A stretch of 64,000 bases of DNA from Tabrizicola_A aquatica (lineage in GTDB: Bacteria; Pseudomonadota; Alphaproteobacteria; Rhodobacterales; Rhodobacteraceae). The stretch lies in the NCBI GenBank assembly GCA_965194375.1, contig OZ239428.1; one strand, given 5' to 3'. How positions within the stretch are numbered: position 1 is the stretch's first letter; every line of letters begins with the position of its first letter. The notes under the pieces are model-generated. The model was not told the DNA's origin, did not search any database, and worked only from the letters and a program-made list of their open reading frames with translations. A program made the position numbers and the translations under genes. Below are positions 7,244 through 16,117 of this stretch, in pieces.

Positions 7244-8718
7244 GACTTTTCTCCCTCGTTTAGCGAAAGGCTTGCCCCCGGCAGGCCCTCCACGGTTTCG
7301 CGCACCACACGTTCAGCCCCGGCATCGAGTGCGGCCTTTTCAGCCGCATCGCGCAACGTACGCGCGGCGCTGATCCGGGTTAGGATCGGGTGGGTATTAA
7401 CAATTCGGTCCAAGGCCGCCTGCGCATCGGCATCCCAGGGGAAGTCGCGGCGTAAGGTGGTTGGGGTGGCAGCGGCGCTGTCCATCTCACTGCCCAAGGG
7501 CAGAATGTGGAAGAGCGCGTCAAAGAGGCCGTTGCAGACCTCTTGCAAGAGCCAAACCGCCCCCGCATAGCCCATCATCGGCGTGCCGGTGGCGCGGCGG
7601 ATCGCAGCGCCGGGGAAGGATGCGGCGATGAAACTGGGGGCCGGACCAAACCCGCCCTTCATCTCGGCCAGATACATTTTTTCGTTGATCGATCCCATCA
7701 CCACCAAGGGGCGGTGCTGTTTCATCAAGCCCCGAACCGCCTCGTTGTTGGTTTTCTTCCCGGGCAGACGCGCCACAGCAAAGGCACAGGGCAGGCCCAG
7801 ATCAGATTCAAGATAGTTACGCACGCCGCGGGCATAGGTTTCGGTCGCGACGATCCCGAAAGACGCGGTGGCGAAGAAATCTTGGGTCACCGACCGCCAC
7901 AGATCCCAGACCGGTTTCAGGGTGGAGTGCTTTTCGCGCGCGATAAAGGGCTCAGGGTCCAGCCCCAGCATCTCACCCAGTTTGCGCAGGAATTTGGTGG
8001 TTGAGTCCATGCCGATGGGCGCCTGTAGGTAGGGCTTGCCCAAGACCTCGGCCAAGCCCCGGCCAAACTCGCGGTACATCACGATATTGGCGTCGGCGTT
8101 CACAAGGTTGCGCATCTCGGCCACATGGGCGCCCAAAGGCATGACCATGTTCACATCGGCCCCGATGCCTTCGACGAGACGGCGGATTTCGTGCAGATCG
8201 CTGGCCATGTTGAACACGCCATACATCGGCCCAAGGATATTGACGCGCGGGCGCGCACCTTCCGGGCGGGCGGCTTCATGCGGCATCCGGCCTTTGGTCA
8301 TGCCAAATTCGGTGAAGATCCAGGTCATCGCCCGGTCGGCACATTCCCATTGATCTTCATCGATCGTGCGCGGCAGAAAGCGTTGAATATTGGTGCCCAT
8401 CGGGGTGACGCCGCCGCCGATCATCTCGGCAATCGACCCTGTCACCACCACCGCAGGCAAAGCCGGGTCAAGCGTTTTCCACGCCCGGCGCATCGCGCCT
8501 TCGGTACCGTCACGGCCCAGTTCCTCTTCGCCCAAACCCGTCACCACAATCGGCAACTCATGGGGCGGCAGAGCGTCGGTGTAATGCAGCACCGAGGTTA
8601 CGGGCAGATTCTCACACCCAACCGGCCCATCGATCACCACCTGCAGGCCCTTGACGGCACAGAACGCATAAACCGCGCCCCAATAGCCCCCTGCCCGATC
8701 ATGATCTTGCACCAGCAT
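7240..8718 (-). CDS. bchZ: Chlorophyllide a reductase subunit Z
   Basis: 492 residues, start MLVQDHDRAGGYWGAVYAF. With BchX and BchY it forms the nitrogenase-like, ATP-dependent reductase (COR) that reduces the C7-C8 bond of chlorophyllide a to the bacteriochlorin. Visible features are the early GPVGCENLPVTS cysteine region for the [4Fe-4S] cluster shared with BchY, and the NifK-like fold signature VVTGSIAEMIGGGVT. The start overlaps the bchY stop by one base (TGATG), implying coupled synthesis of the two subunits. Confidence 0.97.
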   Translation of the reverse strand: MLVQDHDRAGGYWGAVYAFCAVKGLQVVIDGPVGCENLPVTSVLHYTDALPPHELPIVVTGLGEEELGRDGTEGAMRRAWKTLDPALPAVVVTGSIAEMIGGGVTPMGTNIQRFLPRTIDEDQWECADRAMTWIFTEFGMTKGRMPHEAARPEGARPRVNILGPMYGVFNMASDLHEIRRLVEGIGADVNMVMPLGAHVAEMRNLVNADANIVMYREFGRGLAEVLGKPYLQAPIGMDSTTKFLRKLGEMLGLDPEPFIAREKHSTLKPVWDLWRSVTQDFFATASFGIVATETYARGVRNYLESDLGLPCAFAVARLPGKKTNNEAVRGLMKQHRPLVVMGSINEKMYLAEMKGGFGPAPSFIAASFPGAAIRRATGTPMMGYAGAVWLLQEVCNGLFDALFHILPLGSEMDSAAATPTTLRRDFPWDADAQAALDRIVNTHPILTRISAARTLRDAAEKAALDAGAERVVRETVEGLPGASLSLNEGEKS

Positions 8719-10286
8719 CAGATCATCTCCTCGGCCTTGGCAGCACGCGCCATTTTGTCGAGTTTCTTCTGGTGCATCGCGCGGAATTCCGGCTGCAGGT
8801 TCGGCGCGCCTTCCCAGATGCCGGCGGTGTCGCCATGGCCCACGCCTTCGAAGAAGGCTTTCATGTCATCCAGCCGGTCCTTGCCCGCAATCGCGGCATT
8901 GACGACCTGGCCCAAGGACCCTGCCCCCGCCGGGCCCATCAAGGGACGCGCGGAAATCAGGTTGGTGAAGTAGAGGGAGGGAACGCCGGTTTCCTTGGCC
9001 TTTTGCACAACAGGCGTGGTGCCGATGGCCAGATCGGGGCGGATCGCTTCCATCGCGGAAAGGTCATCTTCCAAGGACGCGCGGAACTTTACCTTGACGC
9101 CGCGCGCTTCGAGCCAATCACGGTCAGCCTCGCTCCACGGGGTCTTGGCGCAGGCGGTGCCGACGTATGGCACATTCGCGCCGGATTCGATAAGGAGGCG
9201 CGCGACGAGAAGTTCGCTGCCTTCATAGCCCGACAGCGTGATCGTGCCCTTGATCGGCACACCGGCAAGTGCGGTCTTGATTGCAGGCAAGAAAGCGTTT
9301 TGCGCGGCAGCAATGCGGGCGGGATCGACGTTATAGGCATCCCCAATCGCGGCCAGCCAAGCGGCGGTGCCGTCGTGGCCAACGGGGGCAGAGCCCACAA
9401 CCTTGCGGCCTGCGTTTTGAAACTCACGCACAGCGGCAGTGTAGAAGGGGTGAATGGCCGCCACGACATCGCAGTCTAGGGCGGCATAAAGCTCACGCCA
9501 TTCGCGGCAGGGCAGCACCGGACCCGCAGCCAAGCCCATGGGGGCCAGCATCGCGCCGATCATCATCGGGTCGGCCGGGAACATCTCGCCCAGAAGGGCC
9601 ACTTGCGGGCGGTCAGAGCGAGCTGACGCGGGTGCTGCCACTGGCCCTGCCTCAATCTCGGCGCGGGCATATTTCAGCATTGCCCCGGCCAAAACGTCCT
9701 TGGCCTCGGCATGGGTCGGGATACCAAAGCCCGGCACGTCAATGCCGACAATCCGCACCCCGTTGATTTCACTTGGCAAAAGCTTGAGCGGCACACCCGA
9801 AGCCGTGGGCACGCAGAGGTTCGTCACCACAACCGCATCATAGCGGTCAGGATCGGCCAGCTCGTGGACCGCGTCGCGGATATCCTCGAAGAGCTTGCCC
9901 GTCACCAAGGTTTCCGAGTTGAAGGGCACATAGCCGACCGACCGGCGCGCACCGTAGAAATGCGACACAAAGGTCAGGCCATAGACGCAGCAGGCCGACC
10001 CAGACAGCACTGTGGCCACCCGGCGCATCCGGAGGCCCACGCGCAAAGACCCAAAAGCCGGGCACATGGACTGCGGCTTGTCATGGGGACCCTGCGGGTA
10101 ATCAGCCGCGTATTGATCGAGCAGTTCCGACTGGCCTGCCGCACGGGCCGCAGCCTCCATCGTGGCAGCACCGGCATGACAGCCCATGCCGTCAACCGGG
10201 GCCGTCATTGCAGGCGCTTCCAGATCAACAGACTTCACCGCGGTCAGCGGTGCGTCATGGGCATTGTCATAGCCGACTTCGCTCAT
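8718..10286 (-). CDS. bchY: Chlorophyllide a reductase subunit Y
   Basis: 522 residues, the NifD-like partner of BchZ in chlorophyllide a oxidoreductase. Cysteine-bearing blocks that supply cluster ligands are seen early (DGMGCHAG, QSMCPAFGSLR, SGSACCVYGLTF). The start at 10286 has CGGAAGGC upstream and overlaps by ATGA the stop of a 24-codon ORF that fills the gap from bchX. Located in bchCXYZ. Confidence 0.96.
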   Translation of the reverse strand: MSEVGYDNAHDAPLTAVKSVDLEAPAMTAPVDGMGCHAGAATMEAAARAAGQSELLDQYAADYPQGPHDKPQSMCPAFGSLRVGLRMRRVATVLSGSACCVYGLTFVSHFYGARRSVGYVPFNSETLVTGKLFEDIRDAVHELADPDRYDAVVVTNLCVPTASGVPLKLLPSEINGVRIVGIDVPGFGIPTHAEAKDVLAGAMLKYARAEIEAGPVAAPASARSDRPQVALLGEMFPADPMMIGAMLAPMGLAAGPVLPCREWRELYAALDCDVVAAIHPFYTAAVREFQNAGRKVVGSAPVGHDGTAAWLAAIGDAYNVDPARIAAAQNAFLPAIKTALAGVPIKGTITLSGYEGSELLVARLLIESGANVPYVGTACAKTPWSEADRDWLEARGVKVKFRASLEDDLSAMEAIRPDLAIGTTPVVQKAKETGVPSLYFTNLISARPLMGPAGAGSLGQVVNAAIAGKDRLDDMKAFFEGVGHGDTAGIWEGAPNLQPEFRAMHQKKLDKMARAAKAEEMI

Positions 10287-10357
10287 TTGCGTGCCTTCCG
10301 TGAGGAGAGGCGCTGCAGCGCGGCTTCAAGTTGTGCGAGGGCGTCGAGATCAAACAT
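10283..10357 (-). CDS. Possible 24-residue micro-ORF bridging bchX and bchY
   Basis: A short ORF in the +1 frame relative to bchX. Its ATG (10357) precedes and overlaps the bchX TGA (ATGTTTGA), and its own TGA overlaps the bchY ATG (ATGA). The peptide begins MFDLDALAQLEAALQRL and ends in a basic SSRKARK, a pattern that could form an amphipathic helix. No Shine-Dalgarno of its own was seen, so translation would rely on ribosomes finishing bchX. It could be a coupling device, a real small protein, or chance. Confidence 0.35.
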   Translation of the reverse strand: MFDLDALAQLEAALQRLSSRKARK

Positions 10358-11354
10358 CGTCATACACCACTTCGAGGGATTTCTTCAGAACGGCGTTCTT
10401 GCCACGCATGTCGGCGTCGGTGGCCGGGGTCAGCACAAAGTCGGCCCCCGTAGCCTCGGCAGAGAACAGGTTCAAAAGGCCATCTTGCGACAGCGGGGTC
10501 GGGCGCACCGGAGGGGCCAGCGCCACAGCTTCGGCCAAGGTGGCGAACATCGGGCCCCACTGGGATTCGTAGCTGCCAACAATCTGGTAATTCGCGGATT
10601 TCTTACGCAGATCATCATCTTGCGGAATGGCGGCCAGAACCGGGATTTTCACCGACTCTGCAAACGCCGCCGCCTCGCCCGTGCCGTCATCCTTGTTGAT
10701 GACGAGCCCTGCGATGCCGACATTGCCACCCAGCTTGCGGAAGTATTCCACCGCCGAGCAGACGTTGTTGGCCACATACAAGGACTGCAGGTCGTTCGAC
10801 GCAACCAAGATCACCTTCTGCGCCATGTCGCGGGCGATGGGCAGACCAAAGCCGCCGCAGACCACGTCGCCAAGGAAATCGAGCAGCACATAGTCGAAGT
10901 CCCAGTCATGGAACCCCAGCTTTTCCAAAAGCTCAAAGCCATGGATGATGCCGCGACCGCCGCAGCCCCGGCCAACTTCCGGCCCGCCCAGCTCCATCGC
11001 AAAGACGCCGCCGCGCTTGAAGCAGACGTCGCCGATCTTCACCTCTTCGCCCGCGAGTTTCTTGCGGGTGGAGGTTTCGATGATCGTCGGGCAGGCTTTG
11101 CCACCGAACAAGAGGCTGGTGGTGTCCGATTTCGGATCGCAGCCGATCAAGAGCACGCGCTTGCCCATTTCGGCCATCATATGGCTGAGGTTGGCCAGCG
11201 TGAAGGATTTGCCAATGCCGCCCTTACCGTAGATCGCAATGATCTGGGTTTTCTTGGTCGGCCCCCCTTGGGGGATTTCCAACGACGGCTCCTGATGCGC
11301 TTCGTCGCGCAGGCGGGCGTCGAAATCTTTCAGATTCGGGATGTCGAGCGTCAT
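10350..11354 (-). CDS. bchX: Chlorophyllide a reductase iron protein subunit X
   Basis: 334 residues, NifH-like ATPase dimer that feeds electrons to BchYZ. The P-loop GKGGIGKS is at residues 43-50, DPKSDTTSLLFGG follows, and the two [4Fe-4S] ligands are the cysteines of GPEVGRGCGGRG and GDVVCGGFGLP. The start at 11354 gives the usual N-terminus and overlaps the bchC stop (ATGA); a start 5 codons upstream is possible but unsupported. Confidence 0.97.
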   Translation of the reverse strand: MTLDIPNLKDFDARLRDEAHQEPSLEIPQGGPTKKTQIIAIYGKGGIGKSFTLANLSHMMAEMGKRVLLIGCDPKSDTTSLLFGGKACPTIIETSTRKKLAGEEVKIGDVCFKRGGVFAMELGGPEVGRGCGGRGIIHGFELLEKLGFHDWDFDYVLLDFLGDVVCGGFGLPIARDMAQKVILVASNDLQSLYVANNVCSAVEYFRKLGGNVGIAGLVINKDDGTGEAAAFAESVKIPVLAAIPQDDDLRKKSANYQIVGSYESQWGPMFATLAEAVALAPPVRPTPLSQDGLLNLFSAEATGADFVLTPATDADMRGKNAVLKKSLEVVYDDV

Positions 11355-12307
11355 GCGTGGCCCCTCCAATCGAGGATCATTTTCAAGCAGGCAGGATCAG
11401 TAAACGCAGTCTCATAGGCCGCCGTGGCGTCCGTCGCGTTGCGGCGATGGGTGACCAGACCGCCGAGAGACAAAGCCCCGCCTTCCACCAATTGGCGCGT
11501 GGCGACCATGTCGTCGGGCGCCCATTCGGCGGCGATGCGGAACCGCGCCTCTTTCATGAAGGCGGGCGGAAAGGCGAAAGACAAAGGCGTGGTGTAGAAA
11601 CCGGCCAGAACCACCTCACCGCCGCGCTGCAGGCGGCCGATCAGCGAATTCAACAGATCCGGCGCGCCCGAGGCGTCATAGATCGCGCGGTAGTCACGGC
11701 GCGGATCAGCTTCTGGGGTGGTGACCTCATAGCCAACCGCACCAGCTTGGCGGCCGGGGTCAATCTCCCACACGGTTGGCGCGGGGGCGCCCGCAGCCAC
11801 GGTCAGCCGCGCCAGAAGGCGGCCCAGAACCCCGTGACCCACAATCAGATCAGGCAAGGCACGATCAAAGCCCGCCAAGGCATGCCGCGCGGTGGCGGCC
11901 AAAGCCAAAAGCGCGCCCTCGGCCCCAAGGCCGCGGTCAATGCGCGTCGCCCGCGCACCCGGCGTCACCAGATAGCGCGAGGCAGCCCCGAACAGCCCGC
12001 GCACCGGGCCGTCTTCAGTGGCTTCAAAACAATTGGCACCGGGCACAAAGACATGATCGCCAACAACGAACCCGCTTTCAGCGCCCGCCTCGACCACTTC
12101 GCCTGCGGCTTCATAGCCGGGGACAAGCGGATACCCCATGCCAGGAAAGGGCGGCATGGTGCCGGACCAGAACAGCTTTTCGGTGCCGGTGGAAATTCCG
12201 GAATGCGCAACCTCAACCACAACATCCGCCGCCGATGGCAGCGTCAGGCCCAAGAGCCCGACCGACAGGTTCTTTGGCCCTGACAAGATGACGGCGCTGG
12301 TTTTCAC
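11351..12307 (-). CDS. bchC: Bacteriochlorophyllide a dehydrogenase (BchC)
   Basis: 318 residues of the zinc-type medium-chain dehydrogenase fold, with a GYEAAGEVVEAG block near residue 63 and FVPGANCFEA. BchC oxidises the 3-hydroxyethyl group to 3-acetyl late in bacteriochlorophyll a synthesis. A GTG at 12307 with AGGGAG six bases upstream fits better than the ATG at 12325. First gene of the bchCXYZ-puf run, preceded by a sigma-70-like promoter overlapped by two PpsR sites. Confidence 0.94.
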   Translation of the reverse strand: MKTSAVILSGPKNLSVGLLGLTLPSAADVVVEVAHSGISTGTEKLFWSGTMPPFPGMGYPLVPGYEAAGEVVEAGAESGFVVGDHVFVPGANCFEATEDGPVRGLFGAASRYLVTPGARATRIDRGLGAEGALLALAATARHALAGFDRALPDLIVGHGVLGRLLARLTVAAGAPAPTVWEIDPGRQAGAVGYEVTTPEADPRRDYRAIYDASGAPDLLNSLIGRLQRGGEVVLAGFYTTPLSFAFPPAFMKEARFRIAAEWAPDDMVATRQLVEGGALSLGGLVTHRRNATDATAAYETAFTDPACLKMILDWRGHA

Positions 12308-12367
12308 GGTCGCTCCCTGGGGCATCCGAAGCGTCTCGGGCTGAGACGCTCATCAAGATAACCATAG

Positions 12368-12385
12368 TGTCATTCTAAACTTACA
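12368..12385. promoter_or_regulatory. PpsR/CrtJ operator, bchC promoter, distal to -35
   Basis: TGTCATTCTAAACTTACA matches TGT-N12-ACA exactly. It overlaps the -10 element of the bchC promoter and lies 8 bases from the second site, the spacing known for cooperative CrtJ/PpsR binding. Confidence 0.88.
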
Positions 12386-12399
12386 GTTTTGACTGTCAA
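12372..12399 (-). promoter_or_regulatory. Sigma-70-like promoter of bchC
   Basis: On the minus strand, TTGACA (12394-12399) is separated by 16 bases from TAGAAT (12372-12377). Both boxes lie within PpsR palindromes, so repressor and RNA polymerase would compete. The start codon of bchC is about 65 bases downstream of the -10. Confidence 0.7.
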
Positions 12400-12411
12400 A
12401 CTAAATTGACA
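12394..12411. promoter_or_regulatory. PpsR/CrtJ operator, bchC promoter, over -35
   Basis: TGTCAAACTAAATTGACA is a perfect TGT-N12-ACA site with flanking dyad symmetry, covering the -35 box of bchC. Confidence 0.9.
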
Positions 12412-12427
12412 CTTTTAAAACATTCCC

Positions 12428-13561
12428 TTACCCCGAGACACGCTCGGCAGTGACGACTGAGGTGACATAGGGCCGAAAACCCCAATGAATCTGGATGTTT
12501 GCAAAGCCTGCGGCGGCCAATAACCCCGATATCTCGGCCAATGAGCGGGTCCGGCCCGTTTGCATTGCCAGTGTATAGAAGGCAAAATAGACATCCGTAA
12601 TCGGGTCTGGTGCAGCACCGCCCGACATCGGCTCGGAAATCACAAGCCGCCCACCGACTGGCAATGCCGCATGAACCGAGGCCAAAAGCCGGGCAACCGT
12701 CGAATCATCGTGATCGTAAAGCACCCGAATCAGGCTGATGGCATCGGCCCCTTGCGGCAGCGGATCGTCGCGGAAACTGCCGGGATGGATGGTGCAGCGG
12801 GCGCTCAGCCCCGCTTTGGCAAAACGCGCTGTCGCCCCGCCCACCACAACGGGCAGATCGAAGAGGTCCAGCTGCGGCCCGTTACAGGCCTGCCCGACCG
12901 CCGTCAGAAAGGCCCCAGTTCCGCCACCGACGTCCATAAGGCGGCGCACCTTGGAAAAATCCACGAGCCGCAAGGTGTCTTCGGCCACAAGTGTCTGGCT
13001 TTGTGCCATCAGGTCGGAATAGGTCGCGGTCACCTCGGGATCGCGCGCCCCTTCGGCCCCAAAGACATAGGGCCAGAATTGCGACAATTCGGTTTTCTCC
13101 GGCCCGCGCAACAGCGCGACAGGATCGGCCATATCGGCGTAAAAGGCGCGGTGGTGGCGGATCATCGCCTCTAGCCCCGGCACGCCCAAGATCGAGGCTC
13201 CGCGCAGCGTCAGCGCAAAGGCCCCATCACGGCGGCGGCGCAAAAGCCCAATGGCGGCACCCGATTGCAGCAGAATCTGCAGCCGCGCTGCGGGCACTCC
13301 GCAGCCCGGCGCGAGCGTCTCGGCCGTGGCGGGCCCATGGGTCAGCTGATGCAGCAGGCGCAATTCAACCAGAGCGACCAGCGTTTGCGACCGTACAAAC
13401 CCCTGCACAACATCGAAAATCGCGGCCCCTTCGGCCCGCGAGATGGCGCGCAATCCTGGAACCCGCGCGGCAAAGGCCTGAAACCGGCGCGACGCAGCCA
13501 GCCGCGTTACCCAAGCGACCATCGACGGCCGCCCGGTTGCATGATGGGGAATGTCAGCCAT
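12428..13561 (-). CDS. crtF: Carotenoid O-methyltransferase (CrtF)
   Basis: 377 residues. N-terminal dimerisation/winged-helix part followed by a SAM-dependent methyltransferase domain with motif I MDVGGGTGAFL and the catalytic-region DHDDSTVARLL. It methylates the 1-hydroxy group of carotenoids (demethylspheroidene to spheroidene). The ATG at 13561 is one base after the crtE stop, so crtEF is a two-gene operon; the longer start 13 codons upstream would run into crtE. Confidence 0.94.
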   Translation of the reverse strand: MADIPHHATGRPSMVAWVTRLAASRRFQAFAARVPGLRAISRAEGAAIFDVVQGFVRSQTLVALVELRLLHQLTHGPATAETLAPGCGVPAARLQILLQSGAAIGLLRRRRDGAFALTLRGASILGVPGLEAMIRHHRAFYADMADPVALLRGPEKTELSQFWPYVFGAEGARDPEVTATYSDLMAQSQTLVAEDTLRLVDFSKVRRLMDVGGGTGAFLTAVGQACNGPQLDLFDLPVVVGGATARFAKAGLSARCTIHPGSFRDDPLPQGADAISLIRVLYDHDDSTVARLLASVHAALPVGGRLVISEPMSGGAAPDPITDVYFAFYTLAMQTGRTRSLAEISGLLAAAGFANIQIHWGFRPYVTSVVTAERVSG

Positions 13562-13562
13562 G

Positions 13563-14444
13563 TCAGACCCGCGGCTCGCCCTGCGCAAAAGCTGGGGCAA
13601 CAGGTGTCATCCGTTCGGCATAGCGGCGCACCATATCGGCCAGCATCGCCTCACCCGGACAGGCCGGAATCGAGGAAATCGCCCCGCCCAAGATATCCTT
13701 GAGCCGCCGAATAGCCCCCTGCACGCCCAGCTCTGACACCGCATTGGGCCGGTGATGCATGGCATCCTGCCCCGCCGGTTTGCCCAGCGTTTCCGCATCA
13801 TAAAGCGCGTCACGCAGATCGTCGGCGACCTGAAACGCCTCACCGATTCGCGCGCCAAGTTCCTCCCATGGCGCCGCATCTTGCCCCGCGGCAATCGCGC
13901 CCATCTGGGTCGCGGCAATGAACAGGGCCCCGGTTTTGGCACGGTGATAGGCGGAAAGGTTGACCTTCGCCTCACTCTCCCAACCTTGGCCGGCGCAAAT
14001 GCCATCCGGCATGCCCGTGCGGCGCGCAAGCACGCGGATCAACTCCAGCGCCCGGCGCGGATCCTGCCCGGCGGCCTCGGCCAAGACATCAAACGCCTGA
14101 ACAATCAGGCTGTCCCCGGTCAAAACCGCCAAGGGTTCGGAAAACGCTTTGTGAACTGTCGGCTTGCCGCGCCTCATATCGGCATCGTCAAAGCAGGGCA
14201 GATCATCATGCACAAGGCTTGCGCAATGGATCAACTCCAACGCAATCGCAGCGGCATTGGCCAGATCGGGCCGATCATCTCCGCAGGCCATCGCGACGCT
14301 CAGCAAAATGGTGGGCCGGATTCGCGCGCCACCCGGCGTGACAGCGTAGTGCAGCGCCGAGGCGAGCTTGCCCGGTGCATCGCCGCCCTGCGCCCGCGCA
14401 AGTACAGCGGCAGTGGTGGCATCCAGTCTTGCGACGATCGACAT
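13563..14444 (-). CDS. crtE: Geranylgeranyl diphosphate synthase (CrtE)
   Basis: 293 residues, trans-prenyltransferase. The first aspartate-rich motif DDLPCFD is at residues 80-86 and the second, DDLRD, at 208-212. It makes GGPP for carotenoids and for the bacteriochlorophyll side chain. Start at 14444 chosen for its GGGAGAGCCA ribosome site. Divergent from crtD across a region with two PpsR operators. Confidence 0.95.
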   Translation of the reverse strand: MSIVARLDATTAAVLARAQGGDAPGKLASALHYAVTPGGARIRPTILLSVAMACGDDRPDLANAAAIALELIHCASLVHDDLPCFDDADMRRGKPTVHKAFSEPLAVLTGDSLIVQAFDVLAEAAGQDPRRALELIRVLARRTGMPDGICAGQGWESEAKVNLSAYHRAKTGALFIAATQMGAIAAGQDAAPWEELGARIGEAFQVADDLRDALYDAETLGKPAGQDAMHHRPNAVSELGVQGAIRRLKDILGGAISSIPACPGEAMLADMVRRYAERMTPVAPAFAQGEPRV

Positions 14445-14486
14445 TGGCTCTCCCAACCCGGCTTTGCCGGCGCGGTGTGGCAAAGG

Positions 14487-14504
14487 TGTCAATTGAAAAT
14501 GACA
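14487..14504. promoter_or_regulatory. PpsR/CrtJ operator, crtE-crtD intergenic, site 1
   Basis: TGTCAATTGAAAATGACA, a perfect TGT-N12-ACA with dyad TGTCA/TGACA. It lies between the divergent crtE and crtD genes. Confidence 0.9.
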
Positions 14505-14510
14505 CCAATA

Positions 14511-14528
14511 TGTAAATCATACTGGACA
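14511..14528. promoter_or_regulatory. PpsR/CrtJ operator, crtE-crtD intergenic, site 2
   Basis: TGTAAATCATACTGGACA matches TGT-N12-ACA and is 6 bases from site 1, so both directions of this promoter region can be blocked together. Confidence 0.85.
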
Positions 14529-14560
14529 GTTTGCCCGTCCGAGTCAACAATCGCCTCCTG

Positions 14561-16117
14561 ATGAAAGATAGGTTCAGCCCTAAGGTGATCGTCGTCGGTG
14601 CAGGCATGGGCGGCCTCAGCGCCGCCATTCGGCTGGCCGCTGCCGGGCTTTCGGTGACCGTGATCGAGACGCAAGACAGCCCCGGCGGCAAAATGCGCAG
14701 CCTGCCCAGCGCTGCAGGTCCGGTGGACGCCGGCCCGACGGTGCTGACCCTAAGGTCCGTGTTCGACACCTTGTTTGATCTGGCGGGAGAGCGGCTGGAC
14801 GATCATCTGCACCTGATCTCGCAACCGACTTTGGCCCGGCATTGGTGGCTTGACGGGTCAAGCCTTGATCTTTTCATCGACCCCGAGGCAAGCGCTGCGG
14901 CGATTGCCTCGTTTGCCGGACCAAAGGCCGAGGCGCAGTTTCGCCGGTTCAACTCCCTGTCAGCCCAGCTTTACACTGCCTTTGACGCGCCGATGATGCA
15001 GGCCGCAAAGCCTGCCCTTGGCGCGATTGCGTGGAACGCGCTGCGCATGCCGGGAGCATGGCCTTCGCTGCAACCGGGATTAACCCTTGCGCAATTTCTG
15101 GCGCGCAGCTTTGACGATCCGCGCCTGCAGCAACTTTTTGGGCGCTATGCCACCTATGTCGGGGGCGCGCCGAATCTGTCGCCCGCCGTGCTGGCGCTGA
15201 TCTGGCAGGCCGAGGCGCGGGGCGTTTGGGCGGTTGAAGGCGGCATGCACCGGCTCGCTGCCGCTTTGGCAGCGCTGGCCGAGCGGCAGGGTGTCACGCT
15301 GGAATACGGCCGCACGGTGCGCCGGATTGATCGGCAATCCGGCCGGGTGACCGGGGTGGTGCTGTCAGACGGGCGCGCCCTGAAATGCGATGCGGTGGTG
15401 TTCAACGGCGATCCAGCCGGCCTACTGGCTGGGCTATTGGGCAATGGGCCGCAACAGGCCCTGCCTCCATCGGCGGCCCATCCGCGCAGCCTATCGGCTT
15501 GGGTCTGGGCCTTTGCAGCCACGCCCTCGGGCGCGGATCTCATCCATCATAACGTGTTCTTCGGCTCTGACCCCGCCCGCGAATTTGGCCCGATCGCGCG
15601 CGGTCAGATGCCCGACGAGGCCACACTCTATATCTGCGCTCAAGACCGCCACCATGGCACCCCGACTGGGCCAGAGCGGTTCGAGATCATTATGAACGCC
15701 CCCGCAAAAACCAGCCAACCTCTTGGAGAGATTGACCAATGTCGCGCCCGGACTTTTCCCCAACTGGCCCGCTTTGGCCTGACCTTCGACCAGCCGCCAG
15801 CGGACAGCACTCTGACCACTCCGGCGGGATTTTCAGCCCTGCATCCGGGCTCGCAGGGGGCGATCTATGGCCGCAGCCCGCAAGGCACGCTGGCCAGCTT
15901 TCAAAGGCCGGGGGCGCGGACGCGGCTGCCGGGTCTTTATCTGGCGGGGGGCGGGGCGCATCCGGGCGCGGGGGTTCCGATGGCAGCATTGTCCGGCAAG
16001 CATGCGGCCGAAGCGATATTGAGCGACCTGACTTCGGCGTCACCGTCGCGCCTGACGGATACGCTTGGTGGTATGTCGATGGCGTCTCGGACGACGGGAC
16101 GCGCGCCGTCTCGGTGA
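14561..16117 (+). CDS. crtD: Hydroxyneurosporene desaturase (CrtD)
   Basis: 518 residues. N-terminal FAD-binding VIVVGAGMGGLSAAIRL and the C-terminal GLYLAGGGAHPGAGVPMA signature place it in the CrtI/CrtD phytoene desaturase group; location beside crtC identifies it as CrtD, which introduces the 3,4 double bond. The ATG at 14561 is used; an earlier TTG gives no family match and neither has a good ribosome site. The last 30 or so residues (from TSASPSR) look like overrun through the overlapping crtC coding region rather than conserved CrtD sequence. Confidence 0.93.
   Translation: MKDRFSPKVIVVGAGMGGLSAAIRLAAAGLSVTVIETQDSPGGKMRSLPSAAGPVDAGPTVLTLRSVFDTLFDLAGERLDDHLHLISQPTLARHWWLDGSSLDLFIDPEASAAAIASFAGPKAEAQFRRFNSLSAQLYTAFDAPMMQAAKPALGAIAWNALRMPGAWPSLQPGLTLAQFLARSFDDPRLQQLFGRYATYVGGAPNLSPAVLALIWQAEARGVWAVEGGMHRLAAALAALAERQGVTLEYGRTVRRIDRQSGRVTGVVLSDGRALKCDAVVFNGDPAGLLAGLLGNGPQQALPPSAAHPRSLSAWVWAFAATPSGADLIHHNVFFGSDPAREFGPIARGQMPDEATLYICAQDRHHGTPTGPERFEIIMNAPAKTSQPLGEIDQCRARTFPQLARFGLTFDQPPADSTLTTPAGFSALHPGSQGAIYGRSPQGTLASFQRPGARTRLPGLYLAGGGAHPGAGVPMAALSGKHAAEAILSDLTSASPSRLTDTLGGMSMASRTTGRAPSR

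Noticed and set aside
9711..11417. A 568-codon open frame on the plus strand across bchY and bchX
   Set aside because: It is antisense to two well-recognised genes, has Arg/His/Gln-rich low-complexity composition typical of high-GC shadows, and shows no ribosome site or family motif.
14531..14560. TTG at 14531 as the crtD start
   Set aside because: It overlaps the region just after a PpsR operator and adds ten residues without family support.
15739..16113. ATG at 15739 as the crtC start
   Set aside because: It would overlap crtD by about 380 bases and the added residues are Gly/Ser-rich shadow of crtD; only the last 25 or so before 16114 look like CrtC.
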